48,317 bases of DNA. Source: a virus. Positions 30,150-38,927 of the stretch are shown in pieces. The translations under genes and the position numbers were made by a program. The DNA lies in IMG/VR virus record IMGVR_UViG_3300033153_003941, positions 1 to 48,317 of that record; one strand, given 5' to 3'. Every line of letters starts with the position of its first letter. Positions within the stretch are counted from its first letter, which is position 1. The notes beneath the pieces were generated by a model. That model searched no databases. It had not been told where the DNA came from and worked only from the letters and a program-made list of their open reading frames with translations.

Positions 30150-30896
30150 ATGAAATATGTAATTACTGGAGTTGGTGCAAAAAATGGCCTTGGTGTTAAG
30201 ATTATTGAGGCTTTGAAAGAAGCACATCAAGATGATATTGAAATCATTGCAGTTTGCGCACCTGGGAACTTTCCAGAGGTTGAGGTTGATAACATTTATT
30301 ACTGTGACCTTGGTGATGTTATAGAAACAATTGAAGCCTTTTCAGAAATCTCTGACGAACACCCATTGGTTGATTGCCTTATCAATTGTGCTGGTGCAAA
30401 TCGAATGGATTGGTTTGAAGATGTTATTCCATCTGAGTTCATGAATGTGATGAATGTAAATTGCAATTCTGCAATTTTTGCAACTCAACAGCTTCTTCCA
30501 AGTCTTTCAGAAGCAAAAGGCACTGTGTTGAATATTATCTCTATGGGCGCCCATCGTGCTTTCCGCACCTCTCTGGCCTACAACGTAAGCAAGGCTGGTT
30601 TGAAAATGGCTAATGAGCAATTGGCGCGTGAGCTCAACTCCAAATTTGGAATCACAGTTTTTGGAATCAGCCCCAATGAATTAGCAGGAACTGGAATGAC
30701 TCTTGAAAATGAGCCTGAAATCTGTCGTGTCCGTGGGTGGTCTCCAGAGGAGGCAGAAGAATACCGCGTCAAGACTTCTGGCCAAGCAGCCAATCAAACT
30801 AAGCCAGAGCAATTGGCTGAATTCATTGCCTTCCTTCTTCACAAGAAAGAGAATCACGCTATGATGAATGGGGTGGATTTATATTATGGAGACTAA
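30150..30896 (+). CDS. Short-chain dehydrogenase/reductase
   Basis: 248 aa from ATG 30150 (GGAG seven bases upstream). TGVGAKNGLG (6-15) binds NAD(P), NCAGAN (79-84) and N104, S131, Y144 and K148 (YNVSK) complete the classical SDR catalytic set. It oxidises or reduces a carbonyl/alcohol. SDRs are unusual in phages; here the gene is embedded among nucleotide enzymes. Codon use is somewhat less AT-rich near 30540-30860 than in its neighbours. Confidence 0.85.
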   Translation: MKYVITGVGAKNGLGVKIIEALKEAHQDDIEIIAVCAPGNFPEVEVDNIYYCDLGDVIETIEAFSEISDEHPLVDCLINCAGANRMDWFEDVIPSEFMNVMNVNCNSAIFATQQLLPSLSEAKGTVLNIISMGAHRAFRTSLAYNVSKAGLKMANEQLARELNSKFGITVFGISPNELAGTGMTLENEPEICRVRGWSPEEAEEYRVKTSGQAANQTKPEQLAEFIAFLLHKKENHAMMNGVDLYYGD

Positions 30897-31263
30897 ACCA
30901 AAAATTGATTTTGGGAAAAGCAAAAACAATCTTGAAGATGATTTGACTGATAGGCTTGGTGCGGAAAATGCCTATCACAATCGCAATGAACTTGTTGTGT
31001 CTTCCATCTTGGATATGATGCTTGAGAAAACAAAAATGTATGGTGGGGATGACAACGAAGCGCCATTCAATGAAAAGGTTAAAACTGCTTACTATGAAGG
31101 CATTGGGAGGAAAAGCAAAAGGCTAAAGAAAATTATTGAGAGAGTTCTGGAGGATCAAGGTGATCAAGCTGCGAAAGCAGAGTTGGTTGATACCCTGATT
31201 GACACGGCTGGCTATTCAATAATGTTCTTAGCTGCTATTGCTGAGGAGGTTCAAGGTGGATGA
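30886..31263 (+). CDS. DUF1599 / Nmad1-like protein
   Basis: 125 aa. VVSSILDMMLEKTKMYGG (about residues 32-49), GRKSKRLKKIIER (about 71-83) and VDTLIDTAGYSIMF (about 104-117) match DUF1599, named nucleotide modification associated domain 1 by comparative work on phage base modification. Overlaps the SDR gene by 11 bases. It is probably a nucleotide-binding all-alpha protein. Confidence 0.65.
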   Translation: METKPKIDFGKSKNNLEDDLTDRLGAENAYHNRNELVVSSILDMMLEKTKMYGGDDNEAPFNEKVKTAYYEGIGRKSKRLKKIIERVLEDQGDQAAKAELVDTLIDTAGYSIMFLAAIAEEVQGG

Positions 31264-32146
31264 TCACAAGTGTTGTGAAGTTGATTTGTCAAGGAATCAA
31301 AGTCACATAATAAAGAGTGAATTTTTCAGCCAGTTTCTATTCATGGAAGAGAGAAAATATCCAAGTGATGTGAGAATTAAAAAGCAGCTTTCAAAAATTC
31401 ATGATAAGGAGCCTGATCAGATAATAATTGGGAATGGGTCATCTGATATCCTTGATATTTTAGCAAGGGCATTTCTTTGTGATGGAAAAATTGTAAAATT
31501 TCAAATGCCATCTTACGCTCCAATAAAAACAATTATTGAACGCACTGGCGCAAAAGTCTCCCACTGCATTGGAAGTGTTAAATTTATAGTCAATCCAAAT
31601 AACCCAACTGGTGAATTTTGTAACCCACAGTCCACCAATTATGATTATGACTTGGTGGTTGTTGATGAAGCATATATGGACTATCACCCTGAAAGAGAAT
31701 CATTTGTTGATCAGATTGATAAGAGAGGAAATGTTATTGTTGTAAAAACATTTTCCAAATTCTATGGGCTTGCTGGAATGAGGATTGGATACGCAATTGT
31801 TCCAAAAAAATTAGTTGCGGATATTGAAAAAATACAAAACAAATATCCAGTTTCTTGCTTTTCAACTCAAGCTGCAATTCACATGCTGAATGATAAAGAT
31901 TATTATAGGAGGGCAATGCAAGAAACAAAGGAAAATCTTTCAATGCTTGCCTTTGGGTTGGATGGATTAGGGATTGAGAGATTTCCATCATGCGGTAATT
32001 TTGTTTCTGCAAAAATCCCTTTTGTAAAAGGGTTCCAAATTCGTGACCTTAATTCCTATCCAGGAATGGAAGGTTGGAAAAGAATAAGCTGCTCAACAAA
32101 AGAAAATATCAAAAACTTTTTAATTGAACTGGAGAAAACATTGTGA
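31256..32146 (+). CDS. PLP-dependent aminotransferase/decarboxylase, HisC/CobD-like
   Basis: 296 aa from GTG 31256 (GGAGG six bases upstream). Fold type I motifs: GNGSSDILD (59-67), NPNNPTG (113-119), VDEAY (136-140), and TFSKFYGLAGMRIG (165-178) with K168 forming the PLP Schiff base; a late WKRISCST holds the substrate Arg. It is 50-60 residues shorter than HisC, mainly at the N-terminus. It would transaminate or decarboxylate an amino acid or an adduct. Confidence 0.82.
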   Translation: MDDHKCCEVDLSRNQSHIIKSEFFSQFLFMEERKYPSDVRIKKQLSKIHDKEPDQIIIGNGSSDILDILARAFLCDGKIVKFQMPSYAPIKTIIERTGAKVSHCIGSVKFIVNPNNPTGEFCNPQSTNYDYDLVVVDEAYMDYHPERESFVDQIDKRGNVIVVKTFSKFYGLAGMRIGYAIVPKKLVADIEKIQNKYPVSCFSTQAAIHMLNDKDYYRRAMQETKENLSMLAFGLDGLGIERFPSCGNFVSAKIPFVKGFQIRDLNSYPGMEGWKRISCSTKENIKNFLIELEKTL

Positions 32147-32625
32147 AATTTTCACAAATTGCAATTTACATGCCAAATCATGATAAGTCAAAAGAAGATT
32201 TTTTCAAAATCTTTGGGCTCCCTATGTACACAGATTCACTAAAGATGAATGGTTTATTCTGCGGATTGACTGAAGAAGATATTGATTTGAAGCTTTCTTT
32301 TAATCATGACATAATGGATAATGTTGAGGTTGAATACATTACATCTGAAAGTCCATATCACTGGCACGCAAAAAAGATTGCTGCAAACCCTGGAAAGCCT
32401 TTTCTAAGCCACCTTGGAATATATTGCTCTGAAGAAAAGTTTGGGTCGTATTATAGCAAGCTTCAGCTGATGGGTTTTAAAATCCTTCAAGATTCAATTT
32501 CCCATTGTCACTCCAATAAGCGTAAAGAAGATGGCGATGGACCAAGCTCTCGTCATTATCGTGATGCAATCTTCAACACTGAAGATTTTATTGGGTTTAA
32601 CATAAAGCTATCTTCAAAAGTTTGA
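32143..32625 (+). CDS. VOC-fold (glyoxalase/dioxygenase-like) protein
   Basis: 160 aa, GTG start coupled to the previous stop (GTGA). Two beta-alpha-beta3 modules: the second (FLSHLGIYCSEEKFGSYYSK, then GFKILQDSISHCHSN and HYRDAIF) is typical of VOC metal enzymes, with His and Glu positions as possible metal ligands. Family members isomerise, open or oxidise small molecules. A substrate cannot be named. Confidence 0.6.
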   Translation: MKFSQIAIYMPNHDKSKEDFFKIFGLPMYTDSLKMNGLFCGLTEEDIDLKLSFNHDIMDNVEVEYITSESPYHWHAKKIAANPGKPFLSHLGIYCSEEKFGSYYSKLQLMGFKILQDSISHCHSNKRKEDGDGPSSRHYRDAIFNTEDFIGFNIKLSSKV

Positions 32626-32626
32626 T

Positions 32627-33190
32627 ATGAATATTCCTCGCAAAGGTGATACAATTATTCTTGATAATGAGACAACTGGGCTTTTAATGCCAAGTGCTTC
32701 AGAGTTACGTCTTCAACCATTTATCACAGAGTTTTATGGGATAAGGGTTGATCCAGAGTGGAATATAATTGATGAATTTGAAACATTCATCAAACCACCA
32801 ATTCCAATCCCTGAAGAAATCACTAAGATAACTGGAATCACTGATGAAATGGTTTCCAATGCGCCTTCATTCATTCAAATTGCAGACCGAATGATTGAAT
32901 TATTCTTGGGCGCAGAAGCAATTGTTGCGCACAATGCTACTTTTGACATGGATGTGATACGCCATGAGCTTGAGCGCCATGACCTTCAATTCAAATTCCC
33001 ATGGCCGCCAACTCAAGATTGCACTGTTGAGCTCAGCAAACCAATTAAAAATAAATTCATAACCCTTGATGCACTTTATGAAATAGCAACAGGCAAAAAA
33101 AGATCATTTGGTTCACACAGAGCAAAAAAAGATGTTATGGATTTAGCAGTGTGCTACAAGTGGCTTGTGGAAAAAGGCTTTGTTGTATGA
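32627..33190 (+). CDS. DEDDh 3'-5' exonuclease (DnaQ/epsilon-like)
   Basis: 187 aa. ILDNETTGLL (D13, E15), AHNATFDMDVIRHEL (second Asp) and SHRAKKDVMDL (His and last Asp) form the DEDDh set. It is the likely proofreading partner of the polymerase encoded next, whose start overlaps its stop (ATGA). Confidence 0.85.
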   Translation: MNIPRKGDTIILDNETTGLLMPSASELRLQPFITEFYGIRVDPEWNIIDEFETFIKPPIPIPEEITKITGITDEMVSNAPSFIQIADRMIELFLGAEAIVAHNATFDMDVIRHELERHDLQFKFPWPPTQDCTVELSKPIKNKFITLDALYEIATGKKRSFGSHRAKKDVMDLAVCYKWLVEKGFVV

Positions 33191-35997
33191 AACAGATAAT
33201 TAATCTTGGCTTACGCACTGAATTTTCATTCAAGAAAACTTATGGCTATGTTAATAAAATTACTGATGGTGCTGAAATAGCAGTTGGTATTGCTGATATC
33301 AACAATACATTTGGGCATGTTAGTCTTGAAAAACAATGTAAGAAAGCTGGGATAAAGCCAATTTTTGGCGTCAGACTAATGGTTGTTGAAGATGCTACAC
33401 TAAAAGGCAGGCAGAGATATCACGGGCCAGAATATATATTTTTAGCAAAGAATTTGAAAGGCTTGCGTGAAATGTATCGTCTTGTTGATTTAGCATATAA
33501 ACAATTTCACTACTGGCCGCGAATTGATAATGATGATGTCCGTGGTGTGAGTGATGATATCTTTGTTATAGCAGAGAACTTTGTAGACCCTGAGCGCATT
33601 GATTACATAGCCCTGACTCCATCCACCCCAAAGATGTTGCGAGACTATCCACTTCCAAAGGTTGCATTCAACAATAATTTCTTTCCAAGGCCTGAAGATA
33701 GGCCTGTGTATGAATTGCTTTCTGAAAATGGCTTTTCGCAAACCTATCCACAGCACATTCTTACAACGGATGAGTGGTTCAGAATCTGGAAAGATGAGGA
33801 TGCAATAAATAACACTCATGTAATTGCAAATGAATGCGAGCATTTTGAAATTGAACATGCGCCAATGGTTAAGTATGATGGTGCTATGAATATAGTTACA
33901 TCAGTCAAACAAGGCGCTAGGCGAAAGGGAATTGACCTATCTGCTGAGCCTTATAAAAGCAGGCTGGAAAAAGAACTTGGGTTGATAAATGAAAAAGACT
34001 ATGGTGACTATTTTTTAATTGTTGGGGATATGATAAAGAAGGCAAAGAAAAAGGGGATTTTTGTTGGGCCTTCACGCGGTTCATCAGCAGGGTCACTTGT
34101 TTGTTATTTGATGGACATAACTGAAATTGATCCAATTCCATTTGGGTTAATTTTTGAACGCTTTATTGACATAAATCGCCATGACCTCCCTGACATTGAT
34201 GTTGACTTCCCAGATAATATGCGAAAGTCTGTTATCAAGCAACTGGTAAAAGATTATGGCGCGGAAAGAGTTGGCCACATTGCTACAATTTCAAAGCTCA
34301 AGGCAAAAAGTGCAATTGGTGAATTTGCAAAAGGGCTTGGGATTCCTCCATATGAAACTGCAGAAGTCAAAGATGCCATTATTGAAAGAAGTGGTGGTGA
34401 TGCGCGTTCTGCAATGTGTATCCTTGATACCTTTGAGACTACAGAAACTGGAAAGGCATTTCTTGAAAAGTTCCCTTCAATGAAATTAGTTGAAAGAATT
34501 GAAAATCATTCTCGTCACGCGGGTGTACACGCAGCTGGAATAATAGTTTGCAACAATCCAATTGTTGATTATGCGGGGATCAATTCACGTGATGATATGA
34601 TAATGGTTGATAAAAAAGAGGCTGAGTATCTCAACCTATTGAAAATTGATGTATTGGGGTTGAGGACTCTTTCTGTTCTTGCGGATTGCGCAAAGTTAGC
34701 TGGGTTTGACGCACATGATTTTTACTCAATGGGATTGGATGATAAGCCAACATTCAAAACTATAACAGATGGAAGGTGGTCAGGAATATTTCAATTTGAA
34801 GGACAAGCCCTTCAATTTGTGACTCGCCAAATAGGGGTTTATGAATTTAATGATATTGTTGCAATTACTGCATTAGCGCGTCCAGGCTCAATGAACTCTG
34901 GTGGAACAAATAGATATATCAAATACAAAATAGGTGCTGAATCACCTAAGTTTTTTGGAAGCCTTCATGAAGAAATTACTGGAGAGACTTTTGGCGTTAC
35001 AGTTTATCAAGAACAGATGATGAAAATGGCGCGTGAAGTTGGAGCAATGGATTGGAGTGATGTTTCCCAATTAAGGCAAATTGCATCAAAATCCCTTGGT
35101 GATGAATTCTTTAGCAAATTCAAAGATAAATTTTTGAAGGGTGCAACTGAAGTGAATGGCTATAGTCCTGAAGACGCAAATACAATGTGGTCTGATATCC
35201 AACACTCTGGCTCATGGATTTTCAACAAGTCCCACGCAGTTAGCTATGCATTGATTTCATATTGGACTGCTTGGGCAAAAACACACCATCCACTTGAATT
35301 TGCAGCCGCCAATTTAAACAATGCCCGTGATGAGGATTCGGCGCTGCGTCTGCTAAGAGATATGGTGGAGAATGATGGGATTGAATATGACGCGCTTGAT
35401 CCCGATAGGTCACTTGCTGAGTGGTCTATTTCTGATGGAAAGTTGCTTGGGGGGTTGATGAGCGTCAAAGGGATTGGAATCAAAAAGGCCAATGAGATTA
35501 TCAAGCGCAGGGATGGAGGGCTTGGGTACACACCATCCATGGTACGAATGTTGATGAATCCAATTAGTATTTTTAATTCACTATTCCCTTGTAAGGATTT
35601 GTGGGGTAGAATTTATGAAACGCCTTTGGAGGTTGGTCTAAAAAATCCACCCCAATTGATACGTGATGTTGATGGTGGGCAGTGTATGATCATTGGAAAG
35701 GTCATTACACGTGACTTGCGTGATAGGAATGATTACCAATCTGTTCAAAAGCGCGGTGGAAAAAAAGTTGACAAGAATCAATTTTATTTGAAGATGTATG
35801 TTGAAGATGATACTGATTCAATTATGTGCATGGTTTCTCCTCAAGATTTCAAAAAGTTAAATGGACAGCATTTGGCTGAAACTTTGAAAGAAGGTGAAAC
35901 ATGGGTTCTTATAAAAGGCGAAATAAATAGTGATTGGCGAATGATAACAATTAAAGAAATCCTGAACTTAACTGAATGGGAAAAGAAAAATGGATAG
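33187..35997 (+). CDS. dnaE: DNA polymerase III alpha subunit (DnaE-like)
   Basis: 936 aa, shorter than bacterial DnaE (about 1160). The polymerase core is complete: FVGPSRGSSAGSL (about 292-304), LPDIDVDFPD (about 333-342) with two catalytic Asp, LKIDVLGLR (about 482) with the third, and HSRHAGVHAAGI. The N-terminal PHP domain is degenerate: LRTEFSF stands where LHxHS would be. A C-terminal OB-like part (MIIGKVITRDLRDRNDY) remains. Family C polymerases are rare in phages. Self-made alpha plus proofreader suggests independent replication. Confidence 0.92.
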   Translation: MKQIINLGLRTEFSFKKTYGYVNKITDGAEIAVGIADINNTFGHVSLEKQCKKAGIKPIFGVRLMVVEDATLKGRQRYHGPEYIFLAKNLKGLREMYRLVDLAYKQFHYWPRIDNDDVRGVSDDIFVIAENFVDPERIDYIALTPSTPKMLRDYPLPKVAFNNNFFPRPEDRPVYELLSENGFSQTYPQHILTTDEWFRIWKDEDAINNTHVIANECEHFEIEHAPMVKYDGAMNIVTSVKQGARRKGIDLSAEPYKSRLEKELGLINEKDYGDYFLIVGDMIKKAKKKGIFVGPSRGSSAGSLVCYLMDITEIDPIPFGLIFERFIDINRHDLPDIDVDFPDNMRKSVIKQLVKDYGAERVGHIATISKLKAKSAIGEFAKGLGIPPYETAEVKDAIIERSGGDARSAMCILDTFETTETGKAFLEKFPSMKLVERIENHSRHAGVHAAGIIVCNNPIVDYAGINSRDDMIMVDKKEAEYLNLLKIDVLGLRTLSVLADCAKLAGFDAHDFYSMGLDDKPTFKTITDGRWSGIFQFEGQALQFVTRQIGVYEFNDIVAITALARPGSMNSGGTNRYIKYKIGAESPKFFGSLHEEITGETFGVTVYQEQMMKMAREVGAMDWSDVSQLRQIASKSLGDEFFSKFKDKFLKGATEVNGYSPEDANTMWSDIQHSGSWIFNKSHAVSYALISYWTAWAKTHHPLEFAAANLNNARDEDSALRLLRDMVENDGIEYDALDPDRSLAEWSISDGKLLGGLMSVKGIGIKKANEIIKRRDGGLGYTPSMVRMLMNPISIFNSLFPCKDLWGRIYETPLEVGLKNPPQLIRDVDGGQCMIIGKVITRDLRDRNDYQSVQKRGGKKVDKNQFYLKMYVEDDTDSIMCMVSPQDFKKLNGQHLAETLKEGETWVLIKGEINSDWRMITIKEILNLTEWEKKNG

Positions 35998-37087
35998 TGT
36001 TGAATTATTTAAAAAAGATTCATCTGGCACAATAAGAGTGTGGTCAATTGTTATTGATCATGAAATGGAATGTCTTTTGATAACCCATGGTGTTTTAGGC
36101 GGAAGCCTTCAAGAGAAAGAGGAGTATATTGAAGAGGGCAAGGCCAGTCGTGATATTGATGAGCAGCTTGAATCAAGAATGAATTCAAGAGTCAACAAAA
36201 AGCTAGACAATGGGTATGTAAAAACAATTGGAGAGACAGCACTTCCTGTTACAAATGCCCTTGGTCTTTTGCGACCAATGAGAGCAAAGCCCACTGTTGA
36301 CAAGGATCTTGTTTTCAAAAAGACATTAATTGATTCAATAGATTGGAATAATGCCTTTCTTCAAAGAAAGTACAATGGCCTTCGCTGTTTGATTAAAAAT
36401 GAATGTGGTGAGTTGATTGCATATTCAAGAGGAGGGAAGCGCTGGGAATCACTTGGTCACATTCTTGATTGCTTAAGCATACCAGAGGGAGTGACGATTG
36501 ATGGTGAATTGTACCACCACGGAACTCACCTACAGACAATAAACAGTTGGGCAAAACGAAAGCAAGAAAATACTCTCAAGCTAAGGTTCTTGGCATATGA
36601 TGTGATATCAGATGAGTCATATAGCAAGCGTTTCAAAAAATTAAGTGAAATTTGCCTATCATCAGGTGACAAAATAATTCTTGCAGAAACTGCCATAGTA
36701 ATTAATATGGATGGTTGCACAAAATATTTCAATCAATTCCGTGAAGATGGATATGAGGGCGCTATCATCCGGCATGGCTCCTCTGGGTATGAAGTTGACA
36801 AAAGGTCAAGCAGCACCCTAAAGCTGAAGGCTTGGTTTGATGATGAATTTATTGTCAATGACATAACTGAGTCACCACGTGATGGGATGGCAGTTTTACA
36901 CATGTCCACTGAAAATGGCCTTTCATTTAAAGCAACTGCCCCAGGCAGCTTTGCTGAAAAACGTGAGGCACTTCGTAACAAAGATGAGTATATTGGCTTC
37001 TCAGTCACCATCAGATATGCTGAAAAAACAAAAGATGGGAAGCCTGCCCAGCCGGTAGCTGTAGCATGGCGCGAAAGGGGTGAATAA
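35990..37087 (+). CDS. ATP-dependent DNA ligase with N-terminal WGR-like domain
   Basis: 365 aa. Residues 1-85 (IRVWSIVIDHEMECLLITHG, KKLDNGYVKT) resemble a WGR domain. Motif I is QRKYNGLR (near 123-130) with the adenylated Lys; the usual Asp of KxDG is Asn. ITIDGELYHHG (about 168) is motif III, EGAIIRHG (about 255) motif IV and TLKLKAW motif V. An OB domain follows. Overlaps the polymerase gene by eight bases. Confidence 0.85.
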   Translation: MDSVELFKKDSSGTIRVWSIVIDHEMECLLITHGVLGGSLQEKEEYIEEGKASRDIDEQLESRMNSRVNKKLDNGYVKTIGETALPVTNALGLLRPMRAKPTVDKDLVFKKTLIDSIDWNNAFLQRKYNGLRCLIKNECGELIAYSRGGKRWESLGHILDCLSIPEGVTIDGELYHHGTHLQTINSWAKRKQENTLKLRFLAYDVISDESYSKRFKKLSEICLSSGDKIILAETAIVINMDGCTKYFNQFREDGYEGAIIRHGSSGYEVDKRSSSTLKLKAWFDDEFIVNDITESPRDGMAVLHMSTENGLSFKATAPGSFAEKREALRNKDEYIGFSVTIRYAEKTKDGKPAQPVAVAWRERGE

Positions 37088-37202
37088 TAGCCTATTTCTC
37101 GCCTTTGTAGCCCCTATAGGGCGCTCTATCTCCCCTAGTCCTAGGGGATAGTAGCGGGGGAGGGATTAGAGGCGCTTAGAAAGGCTTAGAAAAGGGGTGA
37201 AG
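37088..37202. promoter_or_regulatory. Intergenic GC-rich palindromic region
   Basis: CCCCTATAGGGCGCT (37111-37125) is the same word as at 24753. Directly after it CCCCTAG/CTAGGGG (37132-37138 with 37141-37147, TC loop) forms a hairpin close to the capsid operator sequence. No T-run, so more likely regulatory or processing than a terminator. Confidence 0.5.
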
Positions 37203-37502
37203 ATGTACAATTATCGCTGTTCAAAGACAGGTTGTAGAAAAAGAGTTTCAAAAAGAAAGCGCATTGAAGAATATTCAATTTGGAAACTTACTGTTTGTCC
37301 ATCTTGTAAGTGTGACTCACTAAGGCTGGATGAAAAGATAAAAGAGTACAACAGAAAAAATACTTGCAATTGTGATGGCTGGCCGCATCCACATAGAGTA
37401 AAGTCAATATCTGGAATGTATGTGTGTTCCAAAGCAAGTGCTTTGGATATTGCGAAGCATGAATTTGATGAAGAAAAGGATGGAGAATGTGATGGAAGTT
37501 AA
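37203..37502 (+). CDS. Cys-rich zinc-binding-like protein
   Basis: 99 aa from ATG 37203. YRCSKTGCRKRV, VCPSCKCDSLRL and NTCNCDGWPHPHR supply at least seven Cys and two His, enough for two zinc sites. Basic N-terminal half (SKRKRIEEY). Similar small Cys-rich proteins accompany phage replication genes. Confidence 0.6.
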   Translation: MYNYRCSKTGCRKRVSKRKRIEEYSIWKLTVCPSCKCDSLRLDEKIKEYNRKNTCNCDGWPHPHRVKSISGMYVCSKASALDIAKHEFDEEKDGECDGS

Positions 37503-37674
37503 TGCAAAGAAAAAGGTGAAAGTTGGTGACAAATTTAATCTCTTGGAAGTCACAAAGGATAATGGAATTGTGTGGTTGTGCAAGTGTGATTGTGGAAGGG
37601 CAGTGAGGGCAACTACAATTGAACTTACCAATGGAAGAATAAAAAGCTGCTGCTATTGTGGGTGGGGGAAGTGA
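37492..37674 (+). CDS. Small zinc-finger protein
   Basis: 60 aa from ATG 37492 (TGGAG seven bases upstream). The pattern KVGDKFNLLEVTKDNG, WLCKCDCGR, then KSCCYCG is a recurrent phage zinc domain, often found beside or fused to HNH homing endonucleases; no nuclease domain is present here. Overlaps the preceding gene. Confidence 0.6.
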   Translation: MEVNAKKKVKVGDKFNLLEVTKDNGIVWLCKCDCGRAVRATTIELTNGRIKSCCYCGWGK

Positions 37675-37871
37675 TGGAGAATAAAAAAAGATGGGTGCTG
37701 GGGCAATTAATTGTATTAAAAGAATCTAATGCTATTGTATATGAATTAGTGAAAGAATCATGCAATGGGTCAATTAAATGCCAAGCAATTGGAAAGAGTG
37801 AAGAGGAGGTGCGCGCAAAGATAGATGTAACTCTTGCGCGCATGAACAAAGTATACAGCCCACGGATTTAA
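37674..37871 (+). CDS. Small hypothetical protein
   Basis: 65 aa from ATG 37674, overlapping the previous stop. Compact alpha/beta (RWVLGQLIVLKESNAIVYEL). Last plus-strand gene; its stop overlaps that of the converging o-spanin gene. Confidence 0.5.
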   Translation: MENKKRWVLGQLIVLKESNAIVYELVKESCNGSIKCQAIGKSEEEVRAKIDVTLARMNKVYSPRI

Positions 37872-38113
37872 TCCACTCCTCCTCTTATCCATTTAATCAA
37901 AGTTTGGCGCCAACCTTCACACTGAGCATGGATGCGCAAATTCCCTATTCCAACACTCAATGCTTCCAGCGGGTCGCCACTAGAAACAGAAAGCGGCTTT
38001 GGGCAATCCTGCATTTGCTCAATCGGCAAAGTCCGTGCTGGCCGCTCTGACGGCATCGTTGTACAACCTGCGCCAATCATCACCAAGGTCAACACAATCA
38101 GCAATTTCAACAT
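37868..38113 (-). CDS. Outer membrane spanin (Rz1-like lipoprotein)
   Basis: 81 aa from ATG 38113 with AGGAGG six bases upstream. The signal peptide LIVLTLVMIGAGC has a lipobox-like end, so Cys17 is the likely lipidated residue. A Pro/Arg segment and CPKPLSV follow. The start lies inside the i-spanin gene in another frame, the classic nested arrangement. With i-spanin it fuses inner and outer membranes at lysis, so the host is Gram-negative. Confidence 0.82.
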   Translation of the reverse strand: MLKLLIVLTLVMIGAGCTTMPSERPARTLPIEQMQDCPKPLSVSSGDPLEALSVGIGNLRIHAQCEGWRQTLIKWIRGGVD

Positions 38114-38396
38114 CTTCAACCTCCTTCTCAATATACTTAAAAACAGTTTTTATTTCAATTTGAATTTCAACAGAGTCTTCAAGAATCTCTCTGTCAATAT
38201 CCCATTGCTCATTGGCTTCAACAATGGCGCGTTTTACAGCAGAAAGTTGTTCACTCTCTGCCTTAGCATCCCGCACCCACCAACCACCATATGCACTAGC
38301 CCCCGCTACGACTAAAGCGGCGATAAGGTATAGGCCCGCCTTAGTTTTAAAGAAGGGGAGAGCGCGTGTTATAAGTGCAATAATTAAATCCAACAC
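38019..38396 (-). CDS. Inner membrane spanin (Rz-like)
   Basis: 125 aa. One membrane helix near the N-terminus (LYLIAALVVAGASAYGGWWV, about 22-41), then a charged periplasmic coiled coil (EQLSAVKRAIVEANEQW) and an end DDWRRLYNDAVRAA typical of i-spanins. The o-spanin gene starts within it. Confidence 0.82.
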   Translation of the reverse strand: MLDLIIALITRALPFFKTKAGLYLIAALVVAGASAYGGWWVRDAKAESEQLSAVKRAIVEANEQWDIDREILEDSVEIQIEIKTVFKYIEKEVEDVEIADCVDLGDDWRRLYNDAVRAASTDFAD

Positions 38397-38408
38397 ATTA
38401 AACCTCCA

Positions 38409-38633
38409 TCACTTTTTATCAGCAAACTTCTCGGCAATATTGCCTCCGTGATATGCTAAGACTATGAGCGCCAGCGTCCAAGCAATCACACCAAGAACCT
38501 CACCATTAACTGTCTTTAATTCTGGCCCCCAAATCAGTACACAGCCAAGGCCAATCAGAGCGCAGAAAGAAAGCCATGCTTGCCAGCGTCTGTTTTTCCA
38601 GAGCTGCTTTGCATCAGGATGCCCCTCTGTCAC
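38409..38633 (-). CDS. Holin-like membrane protein
   Basis: 74 aa, GTG start overlapping the previous stop (GTGA). Two membrane helices (about 18-36 and 45-62) after a charged N-terminus and a Lys-rich end (AEKFADKK), directly upstream of the spanins. Size, topology and position fit a holin. Confidence 0.6.
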   Translation of the reverse strand: MTEGHPDAKQLWKNRRWQAWLSFCALIGLGCVLIWGPELKTVNGEVLGVIAWTLALIVLAYHGGNIAEKFADKK

Positions 38634-38914
38634 TGTGCTGCCAAGGCAGCAGCTGCCAATGAAGCCTGAGCAGCTTTAATTTCAACCAAGGTAGCATCAT
38701 ACTCAGCCTGTGAAAGAGAAACCATATCGGCGGTTTCAGGAAAATCATCAGAGGCAATTCCATAAGCAAACTCATTGTTGTAGTGCTTTTTAACACCAGC
38801 TTGATGCTCAAACGCTTCAAGCATGATCTCTTTCCCATCAAATCCATCGGGATAGCTCCAGGCTACGACTCCACCTGAAATTTTCTTTGTTACTTTAATT
38901 TGCATAGTTTTCAT
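38630..38914 (-). CDS. Small protein between tail fibre and holin genes
   Basis: 94 aa. An alpha/beta first half (QIKVTKKISGGVVAWSYPDG) and an Ala-rich helix at the end (LVEIKAAQASLAAAALAAQ). Position suggests a fibre-assembly or lysis helper, but no family is recognised. Confidence 0.5.
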   Translation of the reverse strand: MKTMQIKVTKKISGGVVAWSYPDGFDGKEIMLEAFEHQAGVKKHYNNEFAYGIASDDFPETADMVSLSQAEYDATLVEIKAAQASLAAAALAAQ

Positions 38915-38927
38915 GAGTTTTCCTTAG

